Positions 9,330 through 18,037 of a stretch of 64,000 bases of DNA are shown here, piece by piece (within the stretch, counting starts at the first letter, position 1; every line of letters begins with the position of its first letter). This stretch comes from Pantoea sp. RIT-PI-b. GTDB lineage: Bacteria > Pseudomonadota > Gammaproteobacteria > Enterobacterales > Enterobacteriaceae. The notes beneath the pieces were generated by a model that made no database searches, was not told the origin of the DNA, and saw only the letters and a program-made list of their open reading frames with translations. Location of the stretch: NCBI RefSeq assembly GCF_001187905.1, contig NZ_LGIS01000007.1:1-64000 (forward strand), in the 5' to 3' direction. A program made the translations under genes and the position numbers.

Positions 9330-10304
9330 TCAGCCCCGGCCGTGTGGCTCATCCCAGTCAAAGGCTGGGCCGAGTGAAATAACGCCGCTTGGGTTGATGG
9401 TTTTGTGGCTGCAATAGTAGTGATGGCGGATATGCGGCAGGTTAACCGTATCGGCGATACCGGGCATTTGGTAGATGTCGCGCAGGAAGCCGCTGAGATT
9501 GCGGTAATCGCTGATACGGTGACGGTCGCACTTAAAGTGGGTGACGTAGACCGGATCAAAGCGCACCAGAGTCGTCCAAAGTCGCAGATCGGCCTCAGTA
9601 AGCTTATCGCCAGTGAGATAGCGATGCTGACCCAGTATCTGTTCCAGACGCGCCAGTGAATGGAACAACGCCGTCACCGATTCATCGTAAGCCGCCTGCG
9701 AAGTGGCAAAACCGCTCTTATAGACGCCGTTGTTCACCGTGTCGTAAATCCAGCCATTCACGTCGTCAATCTTGTCGCGCAGTTCAGCTGGATAATAGTC
9801 GCCCGCGCGAGCGCCCTGCGCATCAAACGCGCTGTTCAGCATGCGCATGATATCGGCAGATTCATTGCTAACGATGGTTTGCTGGGTTTTATCCCACAGC
9901 ACCGGGACGGTAACGCGCCCGCTATAGTGCGCATCGGCATGCAGATAGATCTGATAGAGAAACTCTTTTTGATACAGTGCGTCGCCGGTGGCATCGGGGA
10001 AGTTGTCGTCGAAGGTCCAGCCGTTCTCCAGCATCAGCGGATGTACCACCGAAACCGAAATCATCTCTTCTAATCCTTTGAGTTGGCGCATCAACAGCGT
10101 GCGATGTGCCCACGGACAAGCGAGAGAGACATACAGATGATAACGGCCCCGTTCGGCGGCGAAGCCCGCGTTGCCGGTGGGTCCTGCGCTGCCATCAGCG
10201 GTAATCCAGTTGCGCCAGACGGCTTCTGTGCGTTTGAAGCGGCCACCGGTTGACTTCGTATCGTACCAGGTGTCGTGCCAGACACCGTCAATCAGCTGTC
10301 CCAT
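9330..10304 (-). CDS. yqjG: Glutathionyl-hydroquinone reductase YqjG
   Basis: This 324-residue Xi-class glutathione transferase has the catalytic Cys63 in SLACPWAHRT, an N-terminal thioredoxin-like domain and a C-terminal helical GST domain (DKLTEADLRLWTTLVRFDPVY). It reduces glutathionyl-hydroquinones to hydroquinones with glutathione. The start at 10304 follows GGAGGGC and matches MGQLIDGVWHDTWYDTKSTG of E. coli; the longer frame is not supported. It is the last gene of the yqj cluster and is separated from yqjF by a terminator-like hairpin. Confidence 0.95.
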   Translation of the reverse strand: MGQLIDGVWHDTWYDTKSTGGRFKRTEAVWRNWITADGSAGPTGNAGFAAERGRYHLYVSLACPWAHRTLLMRQLKGLEEMISVSVVHPLMLENGWTFDDNFPDATGDALYQKEFLYQIYLHADAHYSGRVTVPVLWDKTQQTIVSNESADIMRMLNSAFDAQGARAGDYYPAELRDKIDDVNGWIYDTVNNGVYKSGFATSQAAYDESVTALFHSLARLEQILGQHRYLTGDKLTEADLRLWTTLVRFDPVYVTHFKCDRHRISDYRNLSGFLRDIYQMPGIADTVNLPHIRHHYYCSHKTINPSGVISLGPAFDWDEPHGRG

Positions 10305-10317
10305 AAGCCCTCCATAA

Positions 10318-10347
10318 TAAAAAGGGGCGAGGAAAATCCCCGCCCCT
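10318..10347 (-). terminator. Terminator downstream of yqjF
   Basis: On the minus strand AGGGGCG and CGCCCCT arms are followed by five T. It lies between yqjF and the yqjG start, so yqjG probably depends partly on read-through or on its own promoter. Confidence 0.7.
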
Positions 10348-10384
10348 GTCATTCAGTATATGTGTTCTCTAACGCTTGTGCTGC

Positions 10385-10795
10385 TTAGCGTGCTGTCGCT
10401 GGCTGAGCGCGCTGACGAATCAGGCGGTCAATGCTGTAAGCACCTGGACCAACCAAGCCCAGCACCAGGAAACCACCGGCGATGGAGAGGTTTTTCATGA
10501 ACATCAGCTGGTTAACGCCTTCAGCGAAGTTGCTGTGGAACAGGAACGCCGTCAGCAGGGTGAAGCCAGCGGTGAACAGTGCAGTAAAGCGCGTCAGGAA
10601 ACCGAACAGAATCGCCAGACCGCCGCCAAACTCCAGCAGAATAACCAGCGGCAGCAGGAAGCCAGGGACGCCCATCGCCTGCATATATTGTGCGGTACCG
10701 GCATAACCGGTGATTTTGCCCCAACCTGCAGTAATAAACAGAATGGTCATTAATACGCGTGCTACCAGCAGGCCTGAGTCTTCGAATTTTTTCAT
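10385..10795 (-). CDS. yqjF: DoxX-family inner-membrane protein YqjF
   Basis: This 136-residue DoxX/DoxD-type membrane protein has four hydrophobic segments, including LPLVILLEFGGGLAILFGF and the conserved AGWGKITGYAGT near the first helix. The family is linked to thiol or quinone redox in other bacteria; a role for YqjF itself is not established. Two adjacent Met codons exist. The inner one (10795) sits at better distance from GGAG than the outer (10798). It is followed by yqjG, a quinone-related enzyme, which fits a redox setting. Confidence 0.92.
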   Translation of the reverse strand: MKKFEDSGLLVARVLMTILFITAGWGKITGYAGTAQYMQAMGVPGFLLPLVILLEFGGGLAILFGFLTRFTALFTAGFTLLTAFLFHSNFAEGVNQLMFMKNLSIAGGFLVLGLVGPGAYSIDRLIRQRAQPATAR

Positions 10796-10964
10796 CATCT
10801 ACTCCAACAAGGTTTTTGTGGCAGGTTGTTGGCCTGCGGGTTTTTAATCCCTTTGAACCGGTTGTTTCAGTTCACTGGGCTGATGGAGGGAGATAATAAT
10901 CGCAGGATGAAAGAGTTGTAAGCGAGATAAACTGTCAATGTTGTTCAGTAAATTTGAGGGGAAC

Positions 10965-10991
10965 AAAACCGGACCATTACGATCCGGTTTT
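10965..10991 (-). terminator. Terminator downstream of yqjK
   Basis: AAAACCGGA and TCCGGTTTT arms surround a 9-nt loop and sit 12 bases past the yqjK stop codon. The 3' arm itself supplies a T4 tract on the minus strand. Confidence 0.7.
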
Positions 10992-11002
10992 AAGTAGAGG
11001 GA

Positions 11003-11287
11003 TTAGCGCTTTTCTAGCGTCGATTTGATCATGCGCCAGGTGCTCCAGGCGCCGAAACTGCGCTTAGCCCAGCGCAGCAGACGATTGGGGCTGCGAATCG
11101 ACCAAATGGCCAGTGCGCTGCTACCAATCGCCAGATAACGACGCATACCGATAATGGTTAACCAACCACGATCGTATTGCGCGGTGCCAGCCAGCCAGTC
11201 ACGACCATCGGCGCTCAGATCGAGCCGCTGCTGCTGCACCTGATTCAGCAGTTCGTGAATGCGGGCTTCACGTTCGCGGCGGCTCAT
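11003..11287 (-). CDS. yqjK: YqjK-like family protein
   Basis: This 94-residue protein belongs to the YqjK family, recognised by its N-terminal MSRREREARIHELLNQVQQQR and its place after yqjE. It is basic, with a single weakly hydrophobic stretch near the middle (YLAIGSSALAIWSI). No function is established. Its start overlaps the yqjE stop by 4 bp (ATGA), which indicates coupling in the yqjD-yqjE-yqjK operon. Confidence 0.88.
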   Translation of the reverse strand: MSRREREARIHELLNQVQQQRLDLSADGRDWLAGTAQYDRGWLTIIGMRRYLAIGSSALAIWSIRSPNRLLRWAKRSFGAWSTWRMIKSTLEKR

Positions 11288-11685
11288 GAGCGATGCTCCT
11301 CCAACAGCGTGCGGTCGGTATCCAGCTCTTTACGCGTATGACGCAGCAGCGTTGACTGGCGCGATTTGTAAAGGGTCCATAAACCGAAGATCAATGCCAG
11401 CGCAAACAGCACGCCAGTGGTGATCGCGATGGCCATCAGACGATATTGTGCATCGACCGCCCAGATGATAAGCACCATCAGGCTCATTAGACCGAAAGCG
11501 GTGAACAGCATGGTCAGGCCAACCATCATCAGCATCTGAATCAGGTTTGCCTTCTCCTCTTCCAGTTCCACGATCGCCAGTCGGACACGCGTCTCGACCA
11601 TGCTAACCAAAGTGGTAACTATCCGCTGACCGATGTTAAAGACCCCTTTGCCGGGGCCGTGGCTTTGCTGACTATCACTCATCAT
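11284..11685 (-). CDS. yqjE: Phage holin superfamily-like membrane protein YqjE
   Basis: This inner-membrane protein of about 133 residues has two strongly hydrophobic helices in the middle (LIQMLMMVGLTMLFTAFGLM and AIAITTGVLFALALIFGLW) and charged ends. In E. coli, yqjD, elaB and ygaM encode ribosome-associated membrane-anchored proteins, and yqjE lies in the same operon. Its own role is unknown. The first ATG overlaps the yqjD stop as TAATG, and a second Met follows directly. The longer upstream frame overlaps yqjD and is rejected. Confidence 0.9.
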   Translation of the reverse strand: MMSDSQQSHGPGKGVFNIGQRIVTTLVSMVETRVRLAIVELEEEKANLIQMLMMVGLTMLFTAFGLMSLMVLIIWAVDAQYRLMAIAITTGVLFALALIFGLWTLYKSRQSTLLRHTRKELDTDRTLLEEHRS

Positions 11686-11990
11686 TAACGCCGTGAGATT
11701 AAAATGCCGATTAGAATACCTACCGCTGCCCCGATGCCTACGCCGTGCCATGGATTGTCGCGCACGTATTCATCTGCCTTTTCCGCCGCTTCACGCGTGG
11801 TTTGTGCGATACGTTCGCCAGAATCACCCAGGCGTTCACGGGAGCTTTCAATAGCACCACGCGCTTTATGACGCAGTTTATCCAGCTCGCCTTTGGATTT
11901 ATCTGCTGAGCTACTCAGCACTTCTTCCAGGGTATCAGCCAGATTTTTCAATTCAGCGCGCAGATGTTCAGATGTTGTTTCTTTAGCCAT
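11685..11990 (-). CDS. yqjD: Membrane-anchored ribosome-binding protein YqjD (ElaB/YqjD/DUF883 family)
   Basis: This 101-residue DUF883 protein has a long amphipathic helix (residues 5-75) ending in the family signature DEYVRDNPWHGVGIGAAVG and a single C-terminal transmembrane segment. In E. coli, YqjD binds 70S ribosomes through its N-terminus and tethers them to the inner membrane in stationary phase, inhibiting growth. The start is preceded by AGGAGATTTCC. It is first in yqjD-yqjE-yqjK. Confidence 0.93.
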   Translation of the reverse strand: MAKETTSEHLRAELKNLADTLEEVLSSSADKSKGELDKLRHKARGAIESSRERLGDSGERIAQTTREAAEKADEYVRDNPWHGVGIGAAVGILIGILISRR

Positions 11991-12025
11991 GGAAATCTCC
12001 TTTTACAGCATGTAGTTAAGTCCGA

Positions 12026-12397
12026 TTAATAAGGTTCAGCTTCAAGCTTTTTCAGTTCGTGCTGTGCCTCTTCTAGCTTACGTTCGCGCTTCTCAATTTT
12101 GTCTTTATCGCCGTCCTGACGCTCTTCCTTCAGCTCGCGCTCGCGCTCGGCGATTTTATGCTTCTGCTCTGCGATGCGTTCGCTGTGTGCCGATTTCAGT
12201 TTCTCATCGGTGCAGCCTGCGCGGACTTCGGTCAACGCACGCTCCAGCCCGGTTACGCGGCGCTGGTTGTCATGCTGCTTCGCCATATCGATCTCGCGCT
12301 GAATATCTTGCTCTTTTTGTTGGCAGAGCGATTCAGCCGCCAGCAGCGAACCCGAGAGTGAGAAAAGAATAGCACCTAGCAGTAATTGATGTTTCAT
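12026..12397 (-). CDS. yqjC: DUF1090 periplasmic protein YqjC
   Basis: This 123-residue protein has an N-terminal signal peptide (cleavage likely after SLLAA) and a long charged coiled coil with two Cys (CQQKEQDI and GCTDEKL). It matches the DUF1090 family and E. coli YqjC in length and C-terminal motif (KKLEAEPY against KKLEARDY). Function unknown; it is predicted to be periplasmic. The start at 12397 was chosen for the signal peptide; the longer frame begins in unrelated sequence. Confidence 0.9.
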   Translation of the reverse strand: MKHQLLLGAILFSLSGSLLAAESLCQQKEQDIQREIDMAKQHDNQRRVTGLERALTEVRAGCTDEKLKSAHSERIAEQKHKIAERERELKEERQDGDKDKIEKRERKLEEAQHELKKLEAEPY

Positions 12398-12571
12398 CAG
12401 GTAGTGACCTTCCATTGTTGATGACCTGCCATAGACCGGACAGGAGAGGCATCCCAGCATGTCTTAGGCTTACGCTACCTCTAAGGATAGACAGCAGACG
12501 AAAAAATTCAAAGAAGACGCGGGGATAGCGAGGATTAGCTTACCGCCCGACTTAGCGTCAGGCGGTAACAT

Positions 12572-12940
12572 TTAACTGTATGTTGGGCGAGTGGCGTCAG
12601 GGTATTGCTGCGAAGCCTGTGGGCCGGCAGCCACAACGAAGCCTTGTGGTAACAGGCGTTTCAGAACTTTCTGTGCCGCCAGACTCTGTTCTTCATTCTC
12701 AAAATGAATCACCAGCGCGTCGCCAGAGGGCGTAATACTTTTGATACGCACGCCCTGCGCGGAAAGTTGCTGATACAGGTAAAAACCATCGGGCAGATTG
12801 GTGCCGCTATTCGCCACGCGGATTTGCACCACGGTTTCATGCTGCATCAAGTTCGGAATGAAACAGACGGCCAGCAACGCGAAGGCGCCACCCAGCGCCC
12901 AAGGCAGTAAACGCCTTGGGAATCCACGGAGTTTGATCAT
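12572..12940 (-). CDS. mzrA: EnvZ/OmpR modulator MzrA
   Basis: This 122-residue inner-membrane protein has one N-terminal transmembrane segment (about 11-30) and a periplasmic domain containing [29 protein letters not shown], which follows E. coli MzrA (YqjB). MzrA interacts with EnvZ and links the Cpx envelope stress response to OmpR-dependent porin control. Its start overlaps the end of yqjA by 4 bp, so the two are co-transcribed. A palindrome with TTACCGCC/GGCGGTAA arms (12540-12568) follows it but lacks a T-run. Confidence 0.9.
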   Translation of the reverse strand: MIKLRGFPRRLLPWALGGAFALLAVCFIPNLMQHETVVQIRVANSGTNLPDGFYLYQQLSAQGVRIKSITPSGDALVIHFENEEQSLAAQKVLKRLLPQGFVVAAGPQASQQYPDATRPTYS

Positions 12941-13614
12941 GGCTGTGAATTCCCGTTGCGAGTTGACTGACGCTTACGCCAAAGCACGACTAAAGAACCG
13001 ACCAGGCCGATCACCAGCAGCACTAGCGGCAGCAGCATCAGACACAACATCAACTCATCTTCGTAACGACGGAAAATCGGCGTTTTGCCCAGCGCGAAGC
13101 CCAGCACGGTGAGAATCAGTACCCACAGGAAGCCACTTACCCAGTTAAAGAACTGGAAGCGCGCGTTACTCAGGCCAGAAAGACCCGCGATGGTAGGCAG
13201 CAAAGTACGCACAAAGGCAATAAAGCGACCAATCAGCAGGGCAGATAAGCCGTGGCGATGGAACAGGGCGTGCGCGCGCTGGTGATATTGCGCGGGCAAA
13301 TGCGAAAGCCAGTTTTGCACGGTGGGCGTGTTACCCAGCCATCGCCCCTGGATGTAACTCACCCAGCAACCCAGGCTGGCGCCGGTGGTCAAAATCAGCA
13401 GAGTAAGTGGGAAACCCATGGTGCCTTTAGCAATCAGAACGCCGACCAGAATCAGTAAACTGTCACCAGGCAGAAAAGCAGCGGGAAGCAGTCCATTTTC
13501 TAAAAACAGAATCATGAACAACACACCATAAATGGCCCAAACCAGCGTGGGGTCGGAGAGCATTTCGTAATCCTGCTGCCATAAGGCATGCAGCAATGCT
13601 TGCAAAATATCCAT
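12937..13614 (-). CDS. yqjA: DedA-family membrane protein YqjA
   Basis: This 225-residue polytopic DedA/SNARE-associated family protein has the conserved [27 protein letters not shown] and [19 protein letters not shown] motifs. YqjA and its paralogue YghB are needed for normal cell division, Tat export and alkaline pH tolerance in E. coli, and DedA proteins act in undecaprenyl-phosphate or lipid flipping. It sits upstream of mzrA with overlapping stop and start. Two consecutive Met codons leave the start ambiguous by one residue. The 331 bases upstream (to exuR) hold no gene I can support. Confidence 0.94.
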   Translation of the reverse strand: MDILQALLHALWQQDYEMLSDPTLVWAIYGVLFMILFLENGLLPAAFLPGDSLLILVGVLIAKGTMGFPLTLLILTTGASLGCWVSYIQGRWLGNTPTVQNWLSHLPAQYHQRAHALFHRHGLSALLIGRFIAFVRTLLPTIAGLSGLSNARFQFFNWVSGFLWVLILTVLGFALGKTPIFRRYEDELMLCLMLLPLVLLVIGLVGSLVVLWRKRQSTRNGNSQP

Positions 13615-13948
13615 CAATCATTCCTGAACATCATTGTTAAACGTGCCCGTGAGGGGCTGAGGCGCAGACTGGCGTTGGTTATACATTTTAGATAAGCAGC
13701 CTGAGCAGGAGTTTCCGGATCCTTCCAGAATTGATTGTTAAATCAGCGACTTTTAAAAGCCCTGTCGCAAAGGGTAATAAAAGGGCGATAACTGTAACAA
13801 AAATAACGTTATCCAGACAGGGGAAAGTGCCTGCCGCACAGGAGTTTTACCTTTAGACGCAGGTGGTCAAAAGGAGCTTTACATGAGCTGACACTATTGC
13901 AGACTAACTGACTTTTTCGGCAACAAAATGCCTGAAAAATAAGCAGGA

Positions 13949-14722
13949 TCAGCGTGGTTTTTCGCTAGCTTCCGGCAGGATGACCGGATTTTCCGCAAAC
14001 ATGTAACGATCAACGTTAAATTCGAAATCGTCAGTCGTCGCGTTGAACAGCATCTGTTTAGTATTTTCCAGATGTTGCCACATTGCCAGCTTACTGGCGG
14101 CGGGATCTTTGCGTATGAGTGCTTTGAGGATCTGGTCGTGATCGTCACACCAGCTGGTGATATTTTTGGCATCAATATGCTCATGCAATTTGAGCCAGTA
14201 GGGATTGTGCAGACGATGCAGCCACATTTTTTCGACAATCGCCGCTAAGGCACTGTTTTGCGTGGATTGCGCGATGCGTACGTGAAACTCCATATCCCAG
14301 GCGGAGTCGCGCGAGTGATCTTCCTGACGTGCTTTTTCCTGAATCGCCATCAGTGCCACAATGTCCTGCCGCGTCACCTGCGTGGCGGCAAATTCGGCAA
14401 CGTTACTCTCAATCAACTGACGTGCCTGTAACAACTCGAAGGGACCGAAATTAGCGAACTCCAGCTGGCTGGATGTCACCACCCGATTCTGCTGCTGATT
14501 ACTCATCACGTGGATGCCGGAGCCTTTACGCACCTCCACGTAACCTTCCACTTCCAGCATGATAATCGCTTCGCGCACCACGGTGCGGCTCACCTGCATC
14601 TCTTCCGCGATCAGACGTTCGGCGGGCAGTTTGTCGCCGATGCTGTAATCGCCTGCTTCAATACGGCGTTTAAGTTCGCTGGCGAGCTGTTGATACAAGC
14701 GTCGTGATTCGGTCAGGTCCAT
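13949..14722 (-). CDS. exuR: Hexuronate utilisation repressor ExuR
   Basis: This 257-residue GntR/FadR-subfamily repressor has an N-terminal winged helix (about 8-75, [23 protein letters not shown]) and an all-helical FCD ligand domain (about 95-220) with metal/ligand His residues. ExuR represses uxaCA, uxaB, exuT and its own region, and is released by galacturonate or tagaturonate. The sequence is close to E. coli ExuR. Its partner genes uxaCBA are divergent 444 bp away, but the transporter exuT, normally between, is absent. Confidence 0.94.
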   Translation of the reverse strand: MDLTESRRLYQQLASELKRRIEAGDYSIGDKLPAERLIAEEMQVSRTVVREAIIMLEVEGYVEVRKGSGIHVMSNQQQNRVVTSSQLEFANFGPFELLQARQLIESNVAEFAATQVTRQDIVALMAIQEKARQEDHSRDSAWDMEFHVRIAQSTQNSALAAIVEKMWLHRLHNPYWLKLHEHIDAKNITSWCDDHDQILKALIRKDPAASKLAMWQHLENTKQMLFNATTDDFEFNVDRYMFAENPVILPEASEKPR

Positions 14723-14749
14723 TGCGCGGTCCGCTGTGGAATAAAGTTG

Positions 14750-14767
14750 AGTTGTTATACCACTTCA
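14750..14767. promoter_or_regulatory. Putative ExuR operator upstream of exuR
   Basis: AGTTGTTATACCACTTCA on the plus strand reads on the other strand as TGAAGTGGTATAACAACT. This approximates the ExuR/UxuR palindrome AAATTGGTATACCAATTT with a conserved TGGTATA core. It lies 28 bp upstream of the exuR start and suggests autoregulation. Confidence 0.5.
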
Positions 14768-15075
14768 GCCGCACAGAGGAAATGGGCTGGCCAGCGCCAG
14801 CCCGAAGAGGATTAATAACTTTCTTAACGGATTACCTTATGGCTTAAACGTTGCATTCGAAAGCGGCTGCTTTTCTCACTCATGACGTTCCTGGCCTCTG
14901 CCATAAATGCGTAGCAATTGAGTCAAGAGCCAACTTGTTATACACCTTTGAAATTTCAATGCTATCGCGTAACTTCTCCCCTCGAAGTTTATTATCTTTA
15001 ATTTAATTAAAAACAAATACTTATTTGTTGTTATCTGCGGGCTCATCTCTATACCCACAGTGAAACTGTCATTAT

Positions 15076-15091
15076 TGTGAGTCGGATCGCA
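15076..15091 (+). promoter_or_regulatory. Putative CRP site upstream of uxaC
   Basis: TGTGA-N6-TCGCA differs from the CRP consensus TGTGA-N6-TCACA by one base. Hexuronate genes are under catabolite control in E. coli, which makes the placement 76-91 bp upstream of the uxaC start plausible. Confidence 0.45.
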
Positions 15092-15111
15092 AACAATTAT
15101 CCCGATCGCCT

Positions 15112-15129
15112 AAATTGGTATGATAACTT
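15112..15129 (+). promoter_or_regulatory. Putative ExuR operator of uxaCBA
   Basis: AAATTGGTATGATAACTT has a perfect left half-site of the ExuR/UxuR palindrome (AAATTGGTAT) and a degenerate right half. It is located 38 bp upstream of the uxaC ATG and downstream of the candidate CRP site, a typical arrangement for repression. Confidence 0.6.
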
Positions 15130-15166
15130 TGAGTTAAAGCCACTTGGCCACAAAGAGGAAGCAGGT

Positions 15167-16582
15167 ATGTCGCGTTTTATGAGTGAGGATTTTCTACTCG
15201 ACACCGAGTTCGCCCGTCGTCTGTACCATGACTACGCTAAAGATCAGCCGATTTTCGACTATCACTGTCACTTGCCGCCGCAGCAGATTGCCGACAACTA
15301 CCGCTTCACCAACCTCTATGACATCTGGCTGAAAGGCGATCACTACAAATGGCGAGCAATGCGCGCCAACGGCGTGCCGGAGACGTTGTGCACCGGTGAT
15401 GCCAGCGATCGTGAGAAATTCAATGCCTGGGCGCGCACCGTGCCGCATACCATCGGCAATCCGCTTTATCACTGGACGCACCTTGAACTCCGTCGACCTT
15501 TCGGCATCACTGATGTGCTGCTGAATGAACAGAGCGCCGATGGCATTTGGCAGCAGTGTAACGAACTGCTGGCGCAGGATGCATTTAGCGCACGCGGCAT
15601 CATGCAGCAGATGAATGTGAAGATGGTCGGCACCACCGACGATCCGCTCGATGACCTGCAGCACCACCGCAAGCTGGCGCAGGACAGCAGTTTTGGCGTC
15701 AAAGTGCTGCCGAGCTGGCGTCCGGACAAAGCCTTTAATATTGAGCTGGAGAGTTTCCTGCCGTGGATTCAGCGCCTGGAGCAGGTGGCGGATGTCAGCG
15801 TGCAGCGTTTCGACGATCTGCGCCGTGCCTTGAGCCAGCGACTCGATCACTTCGCCGCGCACGGCTGCAAAATCTCCGATCACGCGCTGGATGTGGTGGT
15901 GTTTGCTGAAGCTGATGAAGCCACGTTGGATGCCATTTTGGCGCGTCGTCTGCAAGGCGCGGCACCTTCCACAGAAGAGACGGCACAATTTAAAAGCGCG
16001 GTGCTGGTGTGGCTGGGTAGCGAATATGCGCGCCGCGGCTGGGCGCAGCAGTATCACATTGGCGCGCTGCGTAACGCCAATCGCCGCCAGTTCGACATCC
16101 TCGGCCCGGATGTGGGCTTCGATTCGATCAACGATGCGCCGCTGGCGATTCCGCTGGCGCGCTTGCTGGATGCGCAGAACCGCAATAATGCGCTGCCAAA
16201 AACCATCCTCTACTGCGTCAACCCGCGCGATAACGAAGTGCTGGCCACCATGGCGGGCAATTTCCAGGGTGAAGGCGAACCGGGCAAGATGCAGTTTGGT
16301 TCGGCGTGGTGGTTCAACGATCAGCTCGACGGCATGCAGCGCCAAATGACCCAGCTAGCGCAAATCGGCCTGCTGAGCCGCTTTGTCGGCATGCTCACCG
16401 ATAGCCGCAGTTTCCTCTCCTACACGCGCCACGAATATTTCCGTCGCCTGCTATGCCAGATGATCGGCAACTGGGTAGAACGTGGCGAAGCGCCGGCCGA
16501 TGAGGCGTTGTTAGGGCAGATGGTGCAGAACATCAGTTTTAACAATGCGCGCGATTACTTCGGCATTGAGCTGGGAGCCTGA
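15167..16582 (+). CDS. uxaC: Uronate isomerase (glucuronate/galacturonate isomerase) UxaC
   Basis: This 471-residue enzyme of the amidohydrolase superfamily converts D-galacturonate to D-tagaturonate and D-glucuronate to D-fructuronate. The metal-binding [13 protein letters not shown], the [10 protein letters not shown] loop and [10 protein letters not shown] are conserved. The open frame runs from 15077. I chose 15167 because GAGGAAGCAGGT precedes it and the protein then begins [20 protein letters not shown], collinear with the E. coli N-terminus. It is first of uxaC-uxaB-uxaA; the stop overlaps the uxaB start by one base (TGATG). Confidence 0.96.
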   Translation: MSRFMSEDFLLDTEFARRLYHDYAKDQPIFDYHCHLPPQQIADNYRFTNLYDIWLKGDHYKWRAMRANGVPETLCTGDASDREKFNAWARTVPHTIGNPLYHWTHLELRRPFGITDVLLNEQSADGIWQQCNELLAQDAFSARGIMQQMNVKMVGTTDDPLDDLQHHRKLAQDSSFGVKVLPSWRPDKAFNIELESFLPWIQRLEQVADVSVQRFDDLRRALSQRLDHFAAHGCKISDHALDVVVFAEADEATLDAILARRLQGAAPSTEETAQFKSAVLVWLGSEYARRGWAQQYHIGALRNANRRQFDILGPDVGFDSINDAPLAIPLARLLDAQNRNNALPKTILYCVNPRDNEVLATMAGNFQGEGEPGKMQFGSAWWFNDQLDGMQRQMTQLAQIGLLSRFVGMLTDSRSFLSYTRHEYFRRLLCQMIGNWVERGEAPADEALLGQMVQNISFNNARDYFGIELGA

Positions 16583-18033
16583 TGATGCAGCGACTCAACC
16601 GCCAGAATTTCCCCGGAGCGCACTATAGCGAGCGCGTCATCCAGTTCGGTGAAGGCAACTTCCTGCGTGCCTTTATCGATTGGCAACTCGACTGGCTTAA
16701 TCAGCATCAACACACCGACGCGGGCGTAGTCGTGGTGCGGCCGCGCAACCGCGTAGTGGAAGAGACGCTAAATCAGCAAGAGGGTCTATACACCACGCTG
16801 ATTCGCGGACTAAACGCCGCGGGTGAGCAGGTGAGTGAAACCCGGCTGATTCGTAGCGTGAATCGTGAAATTCAGCCGTATCAACAATTTGAAGATTTTC
16901 TTGCGTTGGCGCGTGCGCCGCAGATGCGCTTTGTATTCTCCAATACCACCGAAGCCGGCATTGTTTTTGTCGCAGAGGATCGGCTGGACGATGCGCCAGC
17001 GTCCTCGTTTCCCGGCAAGCTGACGCAGTTGCTGTGGGCGCGCTTTAACCACTTTGCTGCGGCCAGCGATAAAGGTTGGCTCATCGTACCTTGCGAACTG
17101 ATCGATTATAACGGCGACACGCTGCGCGAGTTGGTAATGCGCTACATCAAGCATTGGCAGCTGCCGCCGGAGTTTGCGCGCTGGCTGCAGGATCACTGTG
17201 CTTTCTACAACACGCTGGTGGATCGCATTGTCACCGGCTATCCGGCCGACAGCGCGGCAATTGAGGCGCAGTTGGGCTATCAGGATCGCTATCTGGTGGC
17301 GGGCGAAGTCTATTACCAGTTTGTGATTCAGGGGCCGGATGCATTGGCTCAGGAGCTGAAGCTCGACACGCTGGCGCCGGAAGTGAAGCTGGTGGATGAC
17401 ATCACGCCGTACAAAGCGCAGAAAGTGGCGATTCTTAACGGTGCACACACCGCGCTGGTGCCGGTAGCGTTTCAGGCGGGTGTGGAGAGCGTCGGAGAAG
17501 CGATGGACGACGCGCAAATTGCCGGCTTTGTTGATGCCCTGCTGCGCGAGGAGGTGATCCCGACGCTGGATCTGCCGCGCGATGAGCTGCACGCCTTCGC
17601 CGACGCGGTGCAGCGCCGTTTCCGCAATCCCTTTATTCGCCATGCGCTGCTTTCGATTGCCCTAAACGGCATGACCAAATTCCGTACCCGTTTACTGCCA
17701 CAGCTACTGCTGGCGCAGCAGCAAAACGGGCAATGGCCTGCACGTCTGACCTTCGCCTTTGCCGCACTGCTGGCGTTTTATCGCGGTGAAGAGGATGAGC
17801 GTCGCTGGCCGCTGCAGGACGACGAACACTGGCTGCAGCGTTTTGCTGAGCTATGGCCAGCGGTACATAACGATAAACAGACCCCGGAACAGTTGGTGCG
17901 CGCGGTACTCAGCGATGCCAACCACTGGGGCGAAGATCTCACTCAGCGGCCAGGATTAGTGGCTGCGGTAAGCCAACACCTGCAAAACATCATCGTCCAC
18001 GGGATGCGGACGGCGCTGACCCAACTGAGATAA
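16582..18033 (+). CDS. uxaB: Tagaturonate reductase (altronate oxidoreductase) UxaB
   Basis: This 483-residue member of the mannitol dehydrogenase family reduces tagaturonate to D-altronate with NADH. Visible motifs are the N-terminal nucleotide-binding [18 protein letters not shown] and the catalytic region [20 protein letters not shown] (Lys and His). It is the second step of the galacturonate route and lies between uxaC and uxaA. In E. coli uxaB is a separate transcription unit, so here the whole pathway to altronate dehydration is gathered in one operon. Confidence 0.95.
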   Translation: MMQRLNRQNFPGAHYSERVIQFGEGNFLRAFIDWQLDWLNQHQHTDAGVVVVRPRNRVVEETLNQQEGLYTTLIRGLNAAGEQVSETRLIRSVNREIQPYQQFEDFLALARAPQMRFVFSNTTEAGIVFVAEDRLDDAPASSFPGKLTQLLWARFNHFAAASDKGWLIVPCELIDYNGDTLRELVMRYIKHWQLPPEFARWLQDHCAFYNTLVDRIVTGYPADSAAIEAQLGYQDRYLVAGEVYYQFVIQGPDALAQELKLDTLAPEVKLVDDITPYKAQKVAILNGAHTALVPVAFQAGVESVGEAMDDAQIAGFVDALLREEVIPTLDLPRDELHAFADAVQRRFRNPFIRHALLSIALNGMTKFRTRLLPQLLLAQQQNGQWPARLTFAFAALLAFYRGEEDERRWPLQDDEHWLQRFAELWPAVHNDKQTPEQLVRAVLSDANHWGEDLTQRPGLVAAVSQHLQNIIVHGMRTALTQLR

Positions 18034-18037
18034 CGCT

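Noticed and set aside
10376-10753. 125-codon plus-strand ORF opposite yqjF
   Set aside because: Gln-rich antisense shadow of a conserved membrane-protein gene.
13841-13892. Short leader peptide after GGAGCTTTACATG
   Set aside because: The frame closes after two codons (ATG AGC TGA); no gene on that strand follows.
15194-16345. 383-codon minus-strand ORF opposite uxaC
   Set aside because: Shadow ORF of a GC-rich conserved gene, no recognisable domain.
16810-17643. 277-codon minus-strand ORF opposite uxaB
   Set aside because: Shadow ORF of a conserved gene, no start context.
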